Source: Graphilbum fragrans
Taxonomy: Eukaryota > Ascomycota > Sordariomycetes > Ophiostomatales > Ophiostomataceae
DNA: 64,000 nt
Assembly (NCBI GenBank): GCA_001513895.1
Contig: LLKO01000024.1
Location: 186,001-250,000 of the forward strand
Direction of reading: 5' to 3'
In this document: piece after piece, positions 32,409-44,745 of the stretch
How the letters are laid out: each line of letters opens with the position of its first letter
How positions within the stretch are numbered: the stretch's first letter is position 1
Translations under genes and position numbers: made by a program
The notes under the pieces: model-generated
The model's database searches: none
Told to the model about the DNA's origin: nothing
Seen by the model: only the letters and a program-made list of their open reading frames with translations

Positions 32409-34342
32409 ATGGCTTCTAACAACGGCGCCGGGCCTGATGACTCGGCCCTTTTTACTGGTTTGTCTCTACATTCTTCCGTTCCTGGCTTACGTCTTATTGC
32501 TCACAGCCCAGGTTTCATGTCACAGACAGCCAGCGCACTGCCGGGAGAGAGCCTGGAATCGACAGTTTCCACCTCCGCCTCCCCATTTGCCGCGCAACCT
32601 GCGGCCTCCCCCGGCCACAGCGCTGCACCATCGTCGTCGTCCTCGCCTCCCTTCCGGCTCGGATTCCCTCTCCCCCCCGAGCTCATACACAGCATCTTCT
32701 CGCTCCTTTCGCCGTTTGAGCTGGCGACGGTGGCCTGCGTGTGCCGGTCTCTGCACTCCCATGCAGCCGAGGACAGTTTATGGAGGTCGGAAGTGCAGGC
32801 CAACGTGCCGTGCTCCAAGTTGACGTCGAGCTATCCGTTCTCAACGTTCCGCGAGCTGTTTGTGGCTCACCACCCGCGATGGTTTCTCCCACGCTACAAG
32901 CTCTGGTTCAGCGGCAGTAACATGGTCGGGCGGCTGGTGCTGGTGCGCTTCGACCAGCAGCGCGGATGCATCGAGGGCTTCCAGCTGGTGGCGATCAACA
33001 ACACCTCGTCGGCAGAGACCACGTCGGTGGGGACGAGCGAGGTGGTTGTGTCCGCCTTCGAGCCCGAGGTGCGGCTGCATCTCGACCGGCCGGTGCTGCG
33101 GCTGGACGCCAAGCAGGACATTCCGGCCATCCAGCAGACCGCGGCCAACAGCTTCATGGCTGTGCACCGGGCCGACCCGGTCGTCATCGCGACGCTCCGG
33201 GAGTTGCTTGGCGAGGCGTCCGGCCCCCCCGATGCCCGCGAAACCCGCGAAGCCCGCGAAGCCCGCTTTGCCAGCGTGCCCATGGCCCTGCAGGCCGACC
33301 GCATCCGGCGACACTTGCTGTTGGCGCGGCGGATCCACGGCGATCCGGCCGACCTAGACCTGCCGCCACCAGACATTGTGCCGATTACCAACGCCTCCTA
33401 TAACGGCTACAACGTGTGGCCGCCGCCTGCTCTGCCGGCCACGGAGCGTGTGATCGGCTCTGGCTTTGTCGCGGGTGTCTACCCACTGAGCCACCACGGC
33501 GGGCCAACGCACTGCTCGGAGATGAGCGAGCACGCCTTTCACATCCGCACGTGGATGGACATAGCGAACGAGTTTCACATGCCCGCCCCTCCCAATGCCA
33601 ATCCCAGGCCGGCTCCGGGCCTCGCTTTTGGCGGACTCGGAGGACTCGGCGCATTTTACGGACTCGGTGGAGCCAATGAGTTCGACGGATTACACGGATT
33701 CAACGGACCGAACGGAGCTGGCCGGGCCGGCAGACCGCACCGCATGCGCGTCGCCTTTGACGACATCGAGACCTACGGCACGCTCGACCCAGCCGTGTAC
33801 ACCCCCACGCCCGACAAGCCGTTCCGCGGCATCTGGGTCGGCGATTACAGCAGCCACGGATGCGAGTTTGTGCTCGTGCACCAGCCGGACGACCCGGAGC
33901 CGTTCGACGAGTCGTCGGTGGTGCCCTGGTCCGACGAGACCCCCGAGGAGCTGGCCCAGCGCCGCCGCAACGCGCGGATCTACCGCGGCCGCCTCGAGGC
34001 CATCAAGCTGACCGGCGACCCCAACGTGCCGCGCGGCGAGCGTACGTTTGTCGCACAGGATTTGGCCGACACCAGCCTCCAGGGCGTGCTGACCGAACCG
34101 CCGTTTGCCAATGTGCGCATGGTGAAGAGCTGCGGACACGTGGCCGACACAGGATTCAACATGGGTGAGTGGCATGGGGGGACATCCGGCGCCCGACATC
34201 CGACGTGCTAACCTGAACAGACCACTACGTGGAATCGCGGCTGCTCCTTATCTCGACGGACCGGCTGGCGCAGTATTGGGTGGACTTTCAGAGCATTAGC
34301 TATTTTGAGCGCGTCGACATTGACGGGCTGCTGCGGGTGTAG
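32409..34342 (+). CDS. F-box protein, conserved filamentous-fungal type
   Basis: Exons 32409-34164 and 34221-34342 encode 625 residues. An F-box lies near residues 82-130 (LGFPLPPELIHSIFSLLSPF, then ATVACVCRSLH and a Trp-Arg), predicting binding to Skp1 in an SCF ubiquitin ligase. The C-terminal half is a conserved region with GSGFVAGVYPLSHHGGPTHC, FRGIWVGDYSSHGCEFVLVH and a final exon HYVESRLLLISTDRLAQYW, a pattern that I associate with a broadly conserved family of F-box proteins. A Gly/Leu/Asn repeat (GGLGGLGAFYGLGG and FDGLHGFNGPNG) sits in the middle. The substrate is unknown. Confidence 0.88.
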
Positions 34343-34755
34343 CGTTTGGTATGAATCACGACTGATGCGTAGGATATGATTACGAAGGTGGAAATGAGGG
34401 AATTGGTATGCATGTCTTACAAACGTGTGCTACGAAGCCTATGTATTCGTATCGCACGCATAGGTATTACTCCAATCGACTTTACTTGTAGACCCACTTG
34501 TATTTGTGACGTCAGTGATGACTGAGCGAACTGTCGACTTCAGTAAACAAAGGCACCAGCCTCGCTTTTCTTCTTTTCTTCTCTTGCGTTGCTCTTCTTT
34601 TCGGGTTGTGTTTCTTCTGCTTCACTCCTTTTTTGATTTGTTCCCTTATTTTCCTTTGCGTCTCTCTTTTTTTTTCTCGCTTATTCCCGTTTGTCGCTCG
34701 TTTCCCCTCTTTGGCCCCCTCGTCTCCCCTCTGCTCCCCTTGTCCCTCCCTCTTG
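34343..34755. promoter_or_regulatory. Promoter with long pyrimidine tract
   Basis: 3' flank of the F-box gene followed by a T/C-rich tract (about 34560-34752) directly before the next start codon, typical of fungal leaders. Confidence 0.5.
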
Positions 34756-35878
34756 ATGGCGGATTACATCCTCCGCGTCACCGCTGGCACCAGCTACGAC
34801 CCGTCCACCCATGTCGAGGTAGCTGTCAACGCCCAGGAACCAGTGCTGCTCCGTGGCCCTGGCGCTGATATCGCCCTCAACGTCCGCATCCAGAACTACC
34901 ATCACGGCCTGCCCCAAGGCTCCCCCTCAACGTCGCCGTATTTTGGCTCTGACCCCCACGCAGCCAACGACGACACCTACAGCATCGGCTTCTGGTTTAC
35001 GCCCAAAGCGGCCAGCAAAGAGGAAGCGGCGGCCGCTGGCGACACCGAAAACACGCGGCGCGGCATTTCTGGCCACGACCTGCAATGGGGCAACGATTTT
35101 GACCGGCCCATTCGCCACCGCCTACCGCCCGGCTTCAACACCGCAATGCGCATCGTCAAATGGTGGATCGATCCGGGCCTCGACGGCGACCCCTATGCCG
35201 ACAAGCCTTTTCTGTACGGGCCCGCGCTGAGCTCGTTCAACACGGTGTATGTCGGAGGCGATCCACAGCGGCAGCACCTCCAAGACGAGCGCGGGCTCTG
35301 GTTCGAAGAAGGCGGCGACGCCGCCGGCCAGGAACGCCGCAAAGAAGCCGGCTGTCCGGAGGGCGGCAGCAGCCAGGAACGGGCCGCCGCGCGCCGGAAA
35401 TGGGCGCTCGGCGACGAGGCCAAAACGCAGTGGGTGTGGCAGTACGGCGTGCCCTATGGCCTCGACTTTTTCAACGGCTACCTCGACTTTGACGAGTTTG
35501 CCCTGCGCTTGCCGGGCTTCCACCTGCCCATCATCAAGTACTGGGACGGGCAGTCATTACGGTGGGTGGCCCAAGCCACGGGCAGCCTGGGGGGAGATGT
35601 GCAGAGTTGCTAACCCGCTGCATAGCTACGTCCTTCGCAATCGCACAACCGAGCTGGTCTACCTGGTGGTGCTGATCAGCTTGCACCGCAAGGAAGACGT
35701 CAACGACGACGGAAGCATCAAAGAAGGAGCGCAGCAGCGACGGCAGACCGACGCGGGGCCGGCAGAGAACACGGACACCGACTTTGACGAGGCCAAGGCG
35801 CTCGACGAAGCGCGGAGAAAACTGAGCATAGATCCGGCCACCAATGACATCCAGGTCAGCCCAGACGACGTAGATTAG
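34756..35878 (+). CDS. DUF1769/UPF0590-like protein
   Basis: Exons 34756-35561 and 35626-35878, 352 residues. It starts MADYILRVTAGTSYDPSTHV, with ISGHDLQWGNDFDRPIRHRL, FNTAMRIVKWWIDPGLDGDP and WQYGVPYGLDFFNGYLDFDE; this set matches, from memory, the fungal DUF1769 (UPF0590) family, whose biochemical role is not known to me. Splicing restores RYVLRNRTTELVYLVVL. The C-terminus is acidic. A Gly/Arg/Ala-rich insertion (about residues 180-220) interrupts the conserved core. Convergent with the MFS gene. Confidence 0.85.
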
Positions 35879-35934
35879 ATGATTCGTTGTAGCTATGCGT
35901 ATCTACACTATAACTCCATATATGCAAACGCTTT

Positions 35935-37943
35935 CTAATGATCAAGAGACTGCGTGTGTTAGCGAGGAACCCCATGCACGGTGCGGACAGATGGCAGCTC
36001 ACCATGGCAAACTTGCTGCGCTTCCGGATGCGCTCGCCGAAAAACACCAGCACCCACGGCACCAGCGTCAGGGCGACGGCGATGCTGCCGAGCAGGGCGC
36101 CGGCGCGGACGTTGCCGAGGTTCAAAAAGAGTGGGCGCACGACCAGCGGAAAGGCGCCGCCGAGCAGATTGCGGCAGCAGCTCTGGGCGGCCAGGGCCGA
36201 GCTGGCAAAGCGGTGGTAGACGTCGGCGAGGTAGTTGAAGGTCGAGAGGTAGACGGCGTAGATGCCGATGGTGGCGAGGACAATGCCGACGGTCGGCACC
36301 ATCCAGTGGATGCCGGGGCGCGCGGTGCAGCCAAAGACAAAGAGGCCGACGGGCAGCAGCGTCGAGGTGAGACAGGCGGCATAGAGGCGGCGCTCGGGCA
36401 CTTCGGCGCGCATGTTGGCCCGCAGCCACGGGGGCGCCACCGCCGCGACCACGCGGTCCTGCGTGACGCCCATGACCGTGGCCACGCCGCTGGCGGCGAT
36501 CAGGGCCGCAAACACGTGGCCGCACTGCTCCGTGTTCCAGCCGTAGGCGTCGGCGAACACGAGCGGGATGGAGCCGAAGGTGAGGTACAGAATGGCCCAC
36601 GAGAAGGCGACCCAGAGCGAGAAAAAGAAGACCACGGGCTCGGTGAAGAGCATGTGGAAGGGCCGGTACACCGACAGCGCGATCAGGTGCAGCAGCGACG
36701 TGCGGTCCTCGTCGTCCTTGACCACCCACCGAATGCGGCGAGGGCGGGGGGCGGCCGGTGACGAGGGGGGCCCCGCCCGGCCTAGAAACGCCGTCGGGGC
36801 CGCCTCCCGGCCCCCGACACCGGCGGCATCGCGGACCGCCTCGCCCGGCGGCGCCGGGTCGGAGGGGCGCGCGCGCGGCAGCACGCCCTCGACGAAAACA
36901 CCCACATAGCCAGCCTGCTCGCGCTGCTGGTACCAGGCGTTGAGCGCGCGGGCTTTGCGCGACAGCAGCACCGACCCGCGGCTCTCCTTGAACAGCAGCA
37001 CCAGGAACACCATGAAGACGCCGTTGGCGATGGCCTGGTGCCAAAACACCCAGCGCCACGGCGCGCGCAGGCTATTGTCCGTGGCCACGTCGCCGGCGTT
37101 GTGCGGCGCCGTCGTGCGGAACGTGATCACCGACGACACCAGCGGCCCGGCCCCGGTGCCGACCAGCACGGCGCCGCTGAACAGCGCCATGGGCGTGTTG
37201 CGCCCGTTGGCGTGCCACATGTCCGCAATCACGCCGCCGACCATGGTGCTGAACACCGAGCCGCCCATGCCCACCAGCAGCCGCGCCACGGCCATGGCGC
37301 CAATGTCCGGCGCCGCGCCGCACACCGCCATAAACGTCACAAACAGGCACCCGCTCACCACAAACACCGGGTACCGCCCGTTGTACTCGGACAGCGGCGC
37401 CAGCAGCATCGGCGCCAGCGCAAACCCGATGCAGAACACCGTGAGCCCGCTCGCCAGCACGTCCACCTGCGTCACCCCGAACGCCGCCGCCATCCGCGAC
37501 GACGGCGGCGAAAAGGCCCCCGCCGTGTACGCCGTCAACGCCGTGGCCATGCACGACAGGCCCAGCAGCAGGTTTTTGCGCCGCGCCGGCCATCCGTGCG
37601 GGTCGGCAAACGCCCGCAGATCCGGCGGTGGTGGCGGCGGCGGCAGCTCCGAGGCCCCCAGCGTTCCGGGGCCGGGAGTGGGGCCGGCCGGCGTGATGTT
37701 CGGCGCCGGGAGCGGTGTGTCAAAGGTAAAGTAGCAGTACTCAATGTCGAGGGGGGCCGGAGGGGGGCCAAGCCCAGAGACAGGGGTGTCGCATGTCCGT
37801 CTTTGGCGGTCTGCGGCACGGGCCGCTCTCTTCTCGTCCTCCTCGATGCGGATGTCGCTGGCCGAGTCGCCGGCCGAGCTCTTCTCCATGCTGTCTTCGT
37901 CCACTGTCGGCCGGGACGGCTCACCGTGCCTCTGTCTCGCCAT
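35935..37943 (-). CDS. MFS transporter, DHA1 drug/polyamine type
   Basis: Proton antiporter of the major facilitator superfamily with about 12 membrane segments. Motifs: GWPARRKNLLLGLSCMATAL at TM1, VARLLVGMGGSVFSTMVGGV, and FKESRGSVLLSRKARALNAW after TM6, a signature of the fungal DHA1 drug/polyamine transporters. The first ATG in frame is 37943 (MARQRHGEPS); frame upstream lacks ATG. Long Pro/Arg/Ala-rich N-terminus and central loop. I propose a last intron (36002-35950, GTGAGC...CGCAG) giving a C-terminus SKFAM-SLDH and a stop at 35937-35935, about 651 residues. Reading through instead ends at 35856 and would overlap the DUF1769 coding end by 23 nt; splicing avoids that. Substrate unknown. 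Confidence 0.85.
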
Positions 37944-39653
37944 GGCGGATATCGGTTTTGCCGGAAAATGCCGATGCCAATGCCAAGATGCCACAATGTC
38001 CAATGCCTCGTCGAGCCCGTGGGCCGGCGTATATACAGTGCAATGTACAATGAGTCAGACGTGAGCTGGGACGGGAAAATGAAGAAAAAACGAAGAAGAA
38101 CCACAAAAAACGAAAAACGACCAGACAAGAGGAAAAAGGGCTGTAGCGGCCGCCCGGTGGAGCACCGAAGACCTATGGATGCACCATCCGGCCGGAGACG
38201 CTAGGCAGTTCGCGAATTGGACCTGTTACGAGCTGTACGAGGACAGACGTAGTCGTAGGGCGCACTTGACAATGGCGCACGTACTTGGTTCATGCCGCCG
38301 CGGCTCTCTCGGCTCGGTGTAAGTGAGGGAATGCACCGGAGACAGCAGCATCGCCAGCAATGAGGAGGCAAGCCGATAAGCACCGTGGCAGATTGGCGAG
38401 CAGCTGGTCGTAGGAGTACGTACGAGTAGTTACGGAGTACTTCGTGCTTCGTTCTCTAAAACAGACATCCTCGCCGAGCATACATATGTACATGCAAATC
38501 TGGGGCCGGAGTCACAGCCGGGTGCACTTAGCCCATCATTCCCAGCTAAAGCCGTGGCCGCTATGCCTTCTCCGTCTGCAAAGTTCGCCGGGAATTGCCA
38601 GGAAATGCACGCACCAGCCACCTAGCTCCCGTATTTGGGTTTGGGGCAAGCAGAGCAACTCCGGGCGGTTGCAGCTCACGGCTCTGCGCTTAGGTAGAAA
38701 GCTACGAGCCGTAGCTAACCGTAGAGCGTCCTGTTACATAACCAGCTGTGACGGTGGAGGAATACAGAGCCAATGCAGCTCCATTGCGCCTTGCTGACGG
38801 AGCACCGGCGACTTTCGGTGTGTTTGCTGACGGCGCAATCCTCCAGGCACGTCATCGCTCGTATTCGCTGGCATTGCTGCTTCCGGTGACCGTCTTTGGA
38901 TTGACCAAGACCAACACCGTATTTTGCTGTTGCCTCAAAAGGTGTTTGTCAAATCCATATGGGTTATGGCTGCATAACTCGTAGACAATCGTACGTCTCA
39001 CCTTCTGTCGTCTCGCCTTGGAGACACCCATCTAAGATCCTTGCGGGCCTCCGGTCTAGCGATGTGTTTCTCGATGTAGGTTGCTGCGTCGGCTAGATCG
39101 CTCGCCAACTAACTTGACGGCGCGCCCGCATCGCCGGCGTGGGTCCTCGCGCAGAACATAGATCTGAATACGAGCTCTTCCACGACAAGCCCACGCTCGC
39201 CTCTCCCCGTTGACGGGAGACCTGCTGCATCCCGAGAACACGTCTTTGTCCTCAATCACCAGTTCCACATCAGGACAGTGCGTTCCATCCTTTCAGCAGG
39301 AAGATACAGCTTAGACTCGGCGCGCAAGACCGGCGAGGGGACACAATATATGTGCACAACACGCACTATCTAGGAGCCGTGGAACGAGATTGGACAAAAG
39401 ACTGGCACACAGTGGGCGGCGACTGGCGAGTTGTTTAGCAGAACATCGTTTGACTACTCTCTCGAGATTATTCGATAAGATGTTTGAAGCAATCAGACCC
39501 CTACAGAGGCCCCAAAGAAAGAAATGGCACCTATGCTTCAAATCCAATTGTGCATGATACTCTACGCAAATCTCACACATATTGAGACCACATGCGTCCC
39601 CGGTTCCTACCAAAACAGAGTCGCACCCGCTAATTGCAACAGCCACCACCTCC
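37944..39653. other. Intergenic, 1.7 kb
   Basis: Promoter of the MFS gene (A-rich on the plus strand near 38080-38130) and 3' flank of the permease. One perfect TACGGAGTA at 38431-38439. No supported gene. Confidence 0.55.
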
Positions 39654-41753
39654 TCACCCATCTAAAGGACTCTTGCACACGTAGGACGTGGTGGTGTTGT
39701 TGGCAAATGCGCTCTTAAGAATCTCAATCGAGGCATAAGCGCCAAGTCCAGCCAGCGCAAGGGCGCCGAAGAAGTAGAGAATGTTGGCCGCGTTGAGCCA
39801 CCACCGCTTGGCAAAGAAGCCTCGCACCCAGCGCTTCATGCCGTCGTCCTGGCGCGTCGTTTGGCCCGTGGCTGGGTCGAAGCCTTCGCCCTCCGTCACC
39901 GCATACTTCTTGATCATGTAGCTCACCGACAGCAGAGGCGGGAAGGTGTATGTAAACTGCAGAATGCAGAAAGCGGCCACTACGGACGTCAAGCCCGAGA
40001 AGTTCGGGATGCCGGCAGCCAGAGCAAATGCAACCGACCAGTAAATCGGGATAATAGCCGCCCAGGCAAGTTTACCACCACGGGATGTCAGCGGCGGAGC
40101 GCCAAAGATCTCCACCAGAATGTTGTTGTAGATGACTGCACAAGTTAGCTTTGGACAACCATGCTAAGTGAATCAAGACCCGCTGCTTCATACCTTTGAC
40201 ACCAATGTTGCCGTACAGTGCAGCAGCGATCACAGCAGACACCATGGCAAATGCATTGCCGGTCGTCTGGAGGCCGTAAGAGCCGATGCCGAGATAGCTT
40301 GGGTTGATGGTGTACTGGCCCTGGTATCCGTACATGAAGAGGCCGTAGAACATGTACCTGCACCGTTAGTCCTCGTACCGCGACCTTTCACAGCCTTTCA
40401 ATATCTTGAAACGCATCCAGCGCTACTCACCAAAAGTAAATAAAAGCCTGCGCAGCCCACATCGCCGTCAGAAAGTCCTTGGGACGCTTCATCTCCGCCA
40501 TGAACTCGGGGAACACCATGGATCCGCCATAAGCAAAAATGGCCTGCATCGCACCGCTGACGGAGCCCGTGAAGCCGCCGGAATTGGGCAGACCGCCGCT
40601 TGTCTGCACGGGTGGGAAGACTCCATTGGCGTCAGGCTTGATGAGATCGCCATTGTTAATGACAGCGCCTGCTGATTGTCCAGCGCCTGCATAATTCGGC
40701 GGCGAATGCGCAGCAGCACCCATCGTGATGAACATGCAAATCAGGTTGATCCAGACGGCAGCATTAGCTAGCCAGCCGAACTTTTGCAGCGTGCGGATCT
40801 GGCCGGCAAAGAAGCCGACAAGCGCCCAAACCAGGCAGCACACGCAGAAACACAGCCGAAACTTGGCGGCTTGAGAAAGCGCCTCGCCGTTGGAAATCAC
40901 AATCAGACCGACATTGAGCAGCAGCTGGATAGACTGCAGAACATTGAAGAGGTAGCGGAGCCACGGGCCGTAGAGACGGTAGCCGAGGTCGCCGAAACTG
41001 CGCACGGGATATTGGTACGAATCGAGGCCGAGGAATAGTTCCCACAGAAGATAGCCAGAGTAGCCTGCGAGAGCAGCAAATACGGTGAACAGCGCGACGC
41101 CCGGTCTGAGTAGAAATAAGATGGGTTAGCCCGAATGCGCCAGTGCACCATAAGCAGCCTATTTTGGTTACGCTGCGGGACCAGCCGTAAAAACGGCGGC
41201 GAAGATTGGGAACTGAAGTTTGGCATTTGACATCTTCAGTGATCCGTCGCTCAACTCACCCCCAACCCATCGTCGCAAAAGCGTAGGGCAGCCCAAAGGG
41301 CCCTAGAATGTCCGTCGTGATCAGGTAGAAAATAGCACCGCGTGTGGCTGTTCGTAGCGCACGCGAAGCATTGGCCCATTCCTCGTCGCTGACCACGACG
41401 CGATGCTGGCCAGATGAGCTTGTCTTTTCGTTTGCATCTTTTGGTGCCTCGACGCCACCACTGGCTTTCGACGGGAAAAGCAGCGACCACAGGCTGGTCT
41501 CGTAGCCCGCCTTGACCTGGTTGGCCTCTTCGGCACGCGTCTGCTGTGCATAGTAGTGGTACTCCTCAAAGGAGATGTTGGGGTCGTGGATTTTGCGGTG
41601 CTGTGGCTTGATGCTGGTGTTAGTGACTGCACCAAGAGGCCCTTCCACTTCGCCGCCCGGTTGGTCGATAGCACTGGTATCAAAGGGCTTCTCTATCTGG
41701 CCAAAAACGCGCGGGTCGGCGCCGTCCAGCGCCATATTGCCAGGCTTCGCCAT
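39654..41753 (-). CDS. mtr: Neutral/aromatic amino-acid permease, Neurospora Mtr-like (AAAP family)
   Basis: Plasma-membrane amino-acid transporter. Exons 41753-41260, 41105-40431, 40357-40194 and 40135-39654 join in frame to 604 residues. The N-terminal roughly 160 residues are hydrophilic (with ISFEEYHYYAQQTRAEE), then about 11 membrane segments: AIFYLITTDILGPFGLPYAF joined to ATMGWGPGVALFTVF, FVGFFAGQIRTLQKFGWLAN-like sequence, AYGGSMVFPEFMAEMKRPKD and VIYNNILVEIFGAPPL. This layout, with the FPEFM motif, is that of Neurospora Mtr and its relatives. The start at MAKPGNMAL is chosen; an in-frame ATG at 41864 would add 37 residues. Downstream 3' end SYVCKSPLDG. Confidence 0.9.
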
Positions 41754-43567
41754 TGGGGGCAGAAAAACAGCGACTGCGCGAATGGCAATGTGTGAATAGA
41801 TAGTGATCTCGATGTTGTGTGGAATTTGGGGAGAAAAGGGAATAGATGCCAAGAAATTAGCCAAGGCAATAGAAGCTTAGCCGAGTGGATTTAGAAGAGA
41901 TGGCATCGCGGGAAGGAGTGCTAAGCTTTCTTATATGCGGGGGAGAATGGGGGAAAGGGCGAGCGACTAGCCTAACACAACAGGAAAGCACGCACACGCG
42001 CGCAAAGGGAGCCAAGCAAACAATATCAGAAGAGCAGGCGCCGATCATGAAAAGATGGCCCGAATCCCCCGGCAGCGACGGCAGCAGGTACCGAAGAGAA
42101 AGAGCAACAATGCAGTCTCCCCACGACCGCCCTGCGTCGCACCTGCCGCTTCTGGCAACGTGTGGCTGGCCTAGAAAGAGAGGGAGGGTCGACCCCGTGC
42201 CCAAATCGCCTTCCGCGCGAAAGGGAAAAGGAGACCAGAGACACCGAAAAACATCAGAAGACAGGGAAAGCGCACCCCAGCCGCCAATGACAACCCTTTG
42301 CCGTGAGCTATGAGCAAACGTAGGCACCGGCCTCTCCGCTGCGTCTTGGAGCTACCGATAGCGTTCGCAGCATTGCCCCCTCGAATGACGTACTGTGTGA
42401 GACGGTCTAACGTGAGATCCAGTGAATTCGAAGAGCCAGTTGCATCTTCCCCCCCTTCTTTCCCTGTCCACTGGCTGCCATTAGGCTTATCGCAAGCCGT
42501 CCCAAACCGCGGCCTATGACTTACACTGCTTTTGGCTTCCTCCGAACGGACACACAGGGAAAACACAGAGTACGACGTATACGAGCTCCCCACATCTGAT
42601 TTGCGAGTACGAGCAGTGATCCTCCACTTGAGCCCACCTCGCTAGGAGTCTCGTGAAGAATCCATCCCTGGAGGCGAGGAGAGCCGCCAATCGCCACACT
42701 ATTTTACTAATCTATGAGCAAACTACTGGTGCCGCCCTGCCGAGTTTCTTGTTTTGGCCAAGCTGAGATTCACCACTTGTCCTGGGAGGGCAGCCCTAAA
42801 GAGTATTTATCTTCCGTGACCTCCGTGGTGCTAGCAATATTTCTCGCTCGAGAGTCCATAGCCGCGTGGGGTGACAATCCAGCCGCAGTCAGCAAGGGGG
42901 AATGCCCGCTCACGGAAAGATAGACACAGTGTGTGGCAACAATCCCCGTATGGGATGCGAGATTACCCAACCGAAATCGTGTCAAGATAAGCTACGAGGA
43001 TGCTCGCTTTCCTCGTATCAAATGTGGTAAGTACAGAGATGAAGATCTTTACCTGTTATGCTGCAGAACCGTTGGTTCCCCAATGGACCCACGACATAGA
43101 ACCCAAACCTGTCGTCGCGCAGGATTCGAATACCATGGAACGTTGTACAAGTAACGACTATACAAGGGTGGAAAGGGTTTTACTGTAAACTTGAAGATAT
43201 GCGGCAGCACTCGTAAACCCTATGCGTGCTTCTTCGTATGATCGACGCGACAGTCACTAGCAACGCGGTTTGCTCTTATGCGCCCGAGCCTACTATTATC
43301 TGTTGCACATATAAAAGGGTCTCATTCCTGGGTACGTTCTGTCCTGAAACATTGTATATTATGTTCCCGGCGACCGGATCGCGAAACTGCCCTTTCCTGG
43401 CACGACATGGAGCTTTGGTCCGTTGGTCGAACTCTATTTACAATGTACACAGAATGTTATTTCTAAATCTCTATCCCGGTAAGATCCCATTATCTATAAG
43501 CCCACAAACGCCCTCGCTATGTATCTATGATGCTGAATCGACAGTGCACCCTCGTTCCCGCGTCAAG
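41754..43567. other. Intergenic, 1.8 kb
   Basis: Upstream region of the mtr-like gene and 3' flank of the next minus-strand gene. Short open frames only, without motifs. No repeat or RNA gene recognised. Confidence 0.55.
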
Positions 43568-44745
43568 TCATACATGATGAGACTTTGCGGGACCTCCACC
43601 GGGTGCTTCGCACGCGTCCCAACTCGTCCACGCTCGGCTTAGGTGCAGCTTGGTCATCGCCGCCATCGTTCGCACCGCCACATTGCGGTTGGTCTTCATG
43701 AACACCATCTCATACGGGTGGATGCTGGTCCCGAAATACCGCCCGTCCACCAGCGGGTCTTCCAGATTCTTATCGCTGGAGCAATACCCATCCAGATCTT
43801 CATCGTCCACGCTGAACGCCGTCACCATCACATCCACTTCATAACCCTTGGACCGAATCAGCCCGGTGGTGCCAATCTCGGCGTGCACGGCCTTGCTGCG
43901 GTTGGGGAAGCAGGATGTTAGGCCGACCGGGTCGTCCTTCCCACCCCATTTGTCCTCTAACTGCAGTGATGTTGCCAGTTCCGGGTCGAGCAAGATGGAC
44001 ATGCCGACGTCGTCGGTGGCGAGGACCATTGACTGCAAGTGCGGGTGAGGCTTGCAATTGATAGTCGTGCCCACCAGCTATAATACGTCAGCAAAATGTC
44101 CCAATACTCTTGGATATGTCAGCCCGCACCTTGACCCGATCGTTCAACCGATTCAAAAAGGTGTCTGTCCAGCACGGCTTCATATAGTTGGGGAAGAAGG
44201 GGCCGCGGACGCTGGCATTCATCAGAATGAACCGCTTGTACTGCTTCCACAGGTCGTCCTTGCGGAGAACCTCGCCGCTGGCACCGAGGTCATAGCAAGT
44301 GTTGTTTCGTTCTACAACCTTGATGTTCGGGAACGCCGGGATGATCTCTGTGGCGTTCGTCTCGCCGTTGAAGATGAACACGAAATCAGCCGCCCCGTGC
44401 AGGCCCTTTTGAATGAAGAACTCTAGATTCTCCCGGCTGGTTTCGGACTCGGCATAGGTATAAAGCACGAGTGGTCTGTCGTGGCTGGGCGCAAACGAAG
44501 AGCGTAAGGCAGACGTCGTCACTACAGCTGAAGCTGCGAGGTCCTACGTAAGTGTCACGTCAGTATGCGGGTTGTGATTGACGGCCAAAGGAAACCGGGA
44601 CAAGCTTAGCTGCCACAGCAGCCCCTCGGCAACTCACGTCGTAAGCGGAAGAGTGGGATATCGGATAAAGGAGCAACAGGGCAGCAAAGGCTGCTAGAAA
44701 CAGCACCTTCCACGACAAAATATTTGGCAATCCCCGTGGCATCAT
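43568..44745 (-). CDS. Type II membrane glycosyltransferase-like protein
   Basis: Exons 44745-44638, 44543-44130 and 44077-43568 give 343 residues. The start MMPRGLPNILSWKVLFLAAF followed by ALLLLYPISH is a short cytosolic tail plus signal anchor, as in Golgi type II enzymes. The lumenal part has PLVLYTYAESETSRENLEFF, DFVFIFNGET, VVERNNTCYDLGASGEVLRK, YKRFILMNASVRGPFFP and a later YEVDVMVTAFSVDDEDLDGY. I recall such proteins as conserved hypotheticals in Sordariomycetes with glycosyltransferase-like features; there is no clear DXD match to a named family. One donor (GTGCGG at 44129) is weak. Function is inferred from topology and fold-like motifs only. Confidence 0.75.

Noticed and set aside
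37944..38003. Upstream extension of the MFS gene
   Set aside because: It would start at TTG; the first in-frame ATG is 37943.
35959..38204. Long frames on both strands over the MFS gene
   Set aside because: Only the minus-strand frame starting at 37943 has membrane segments and MFS motifs.
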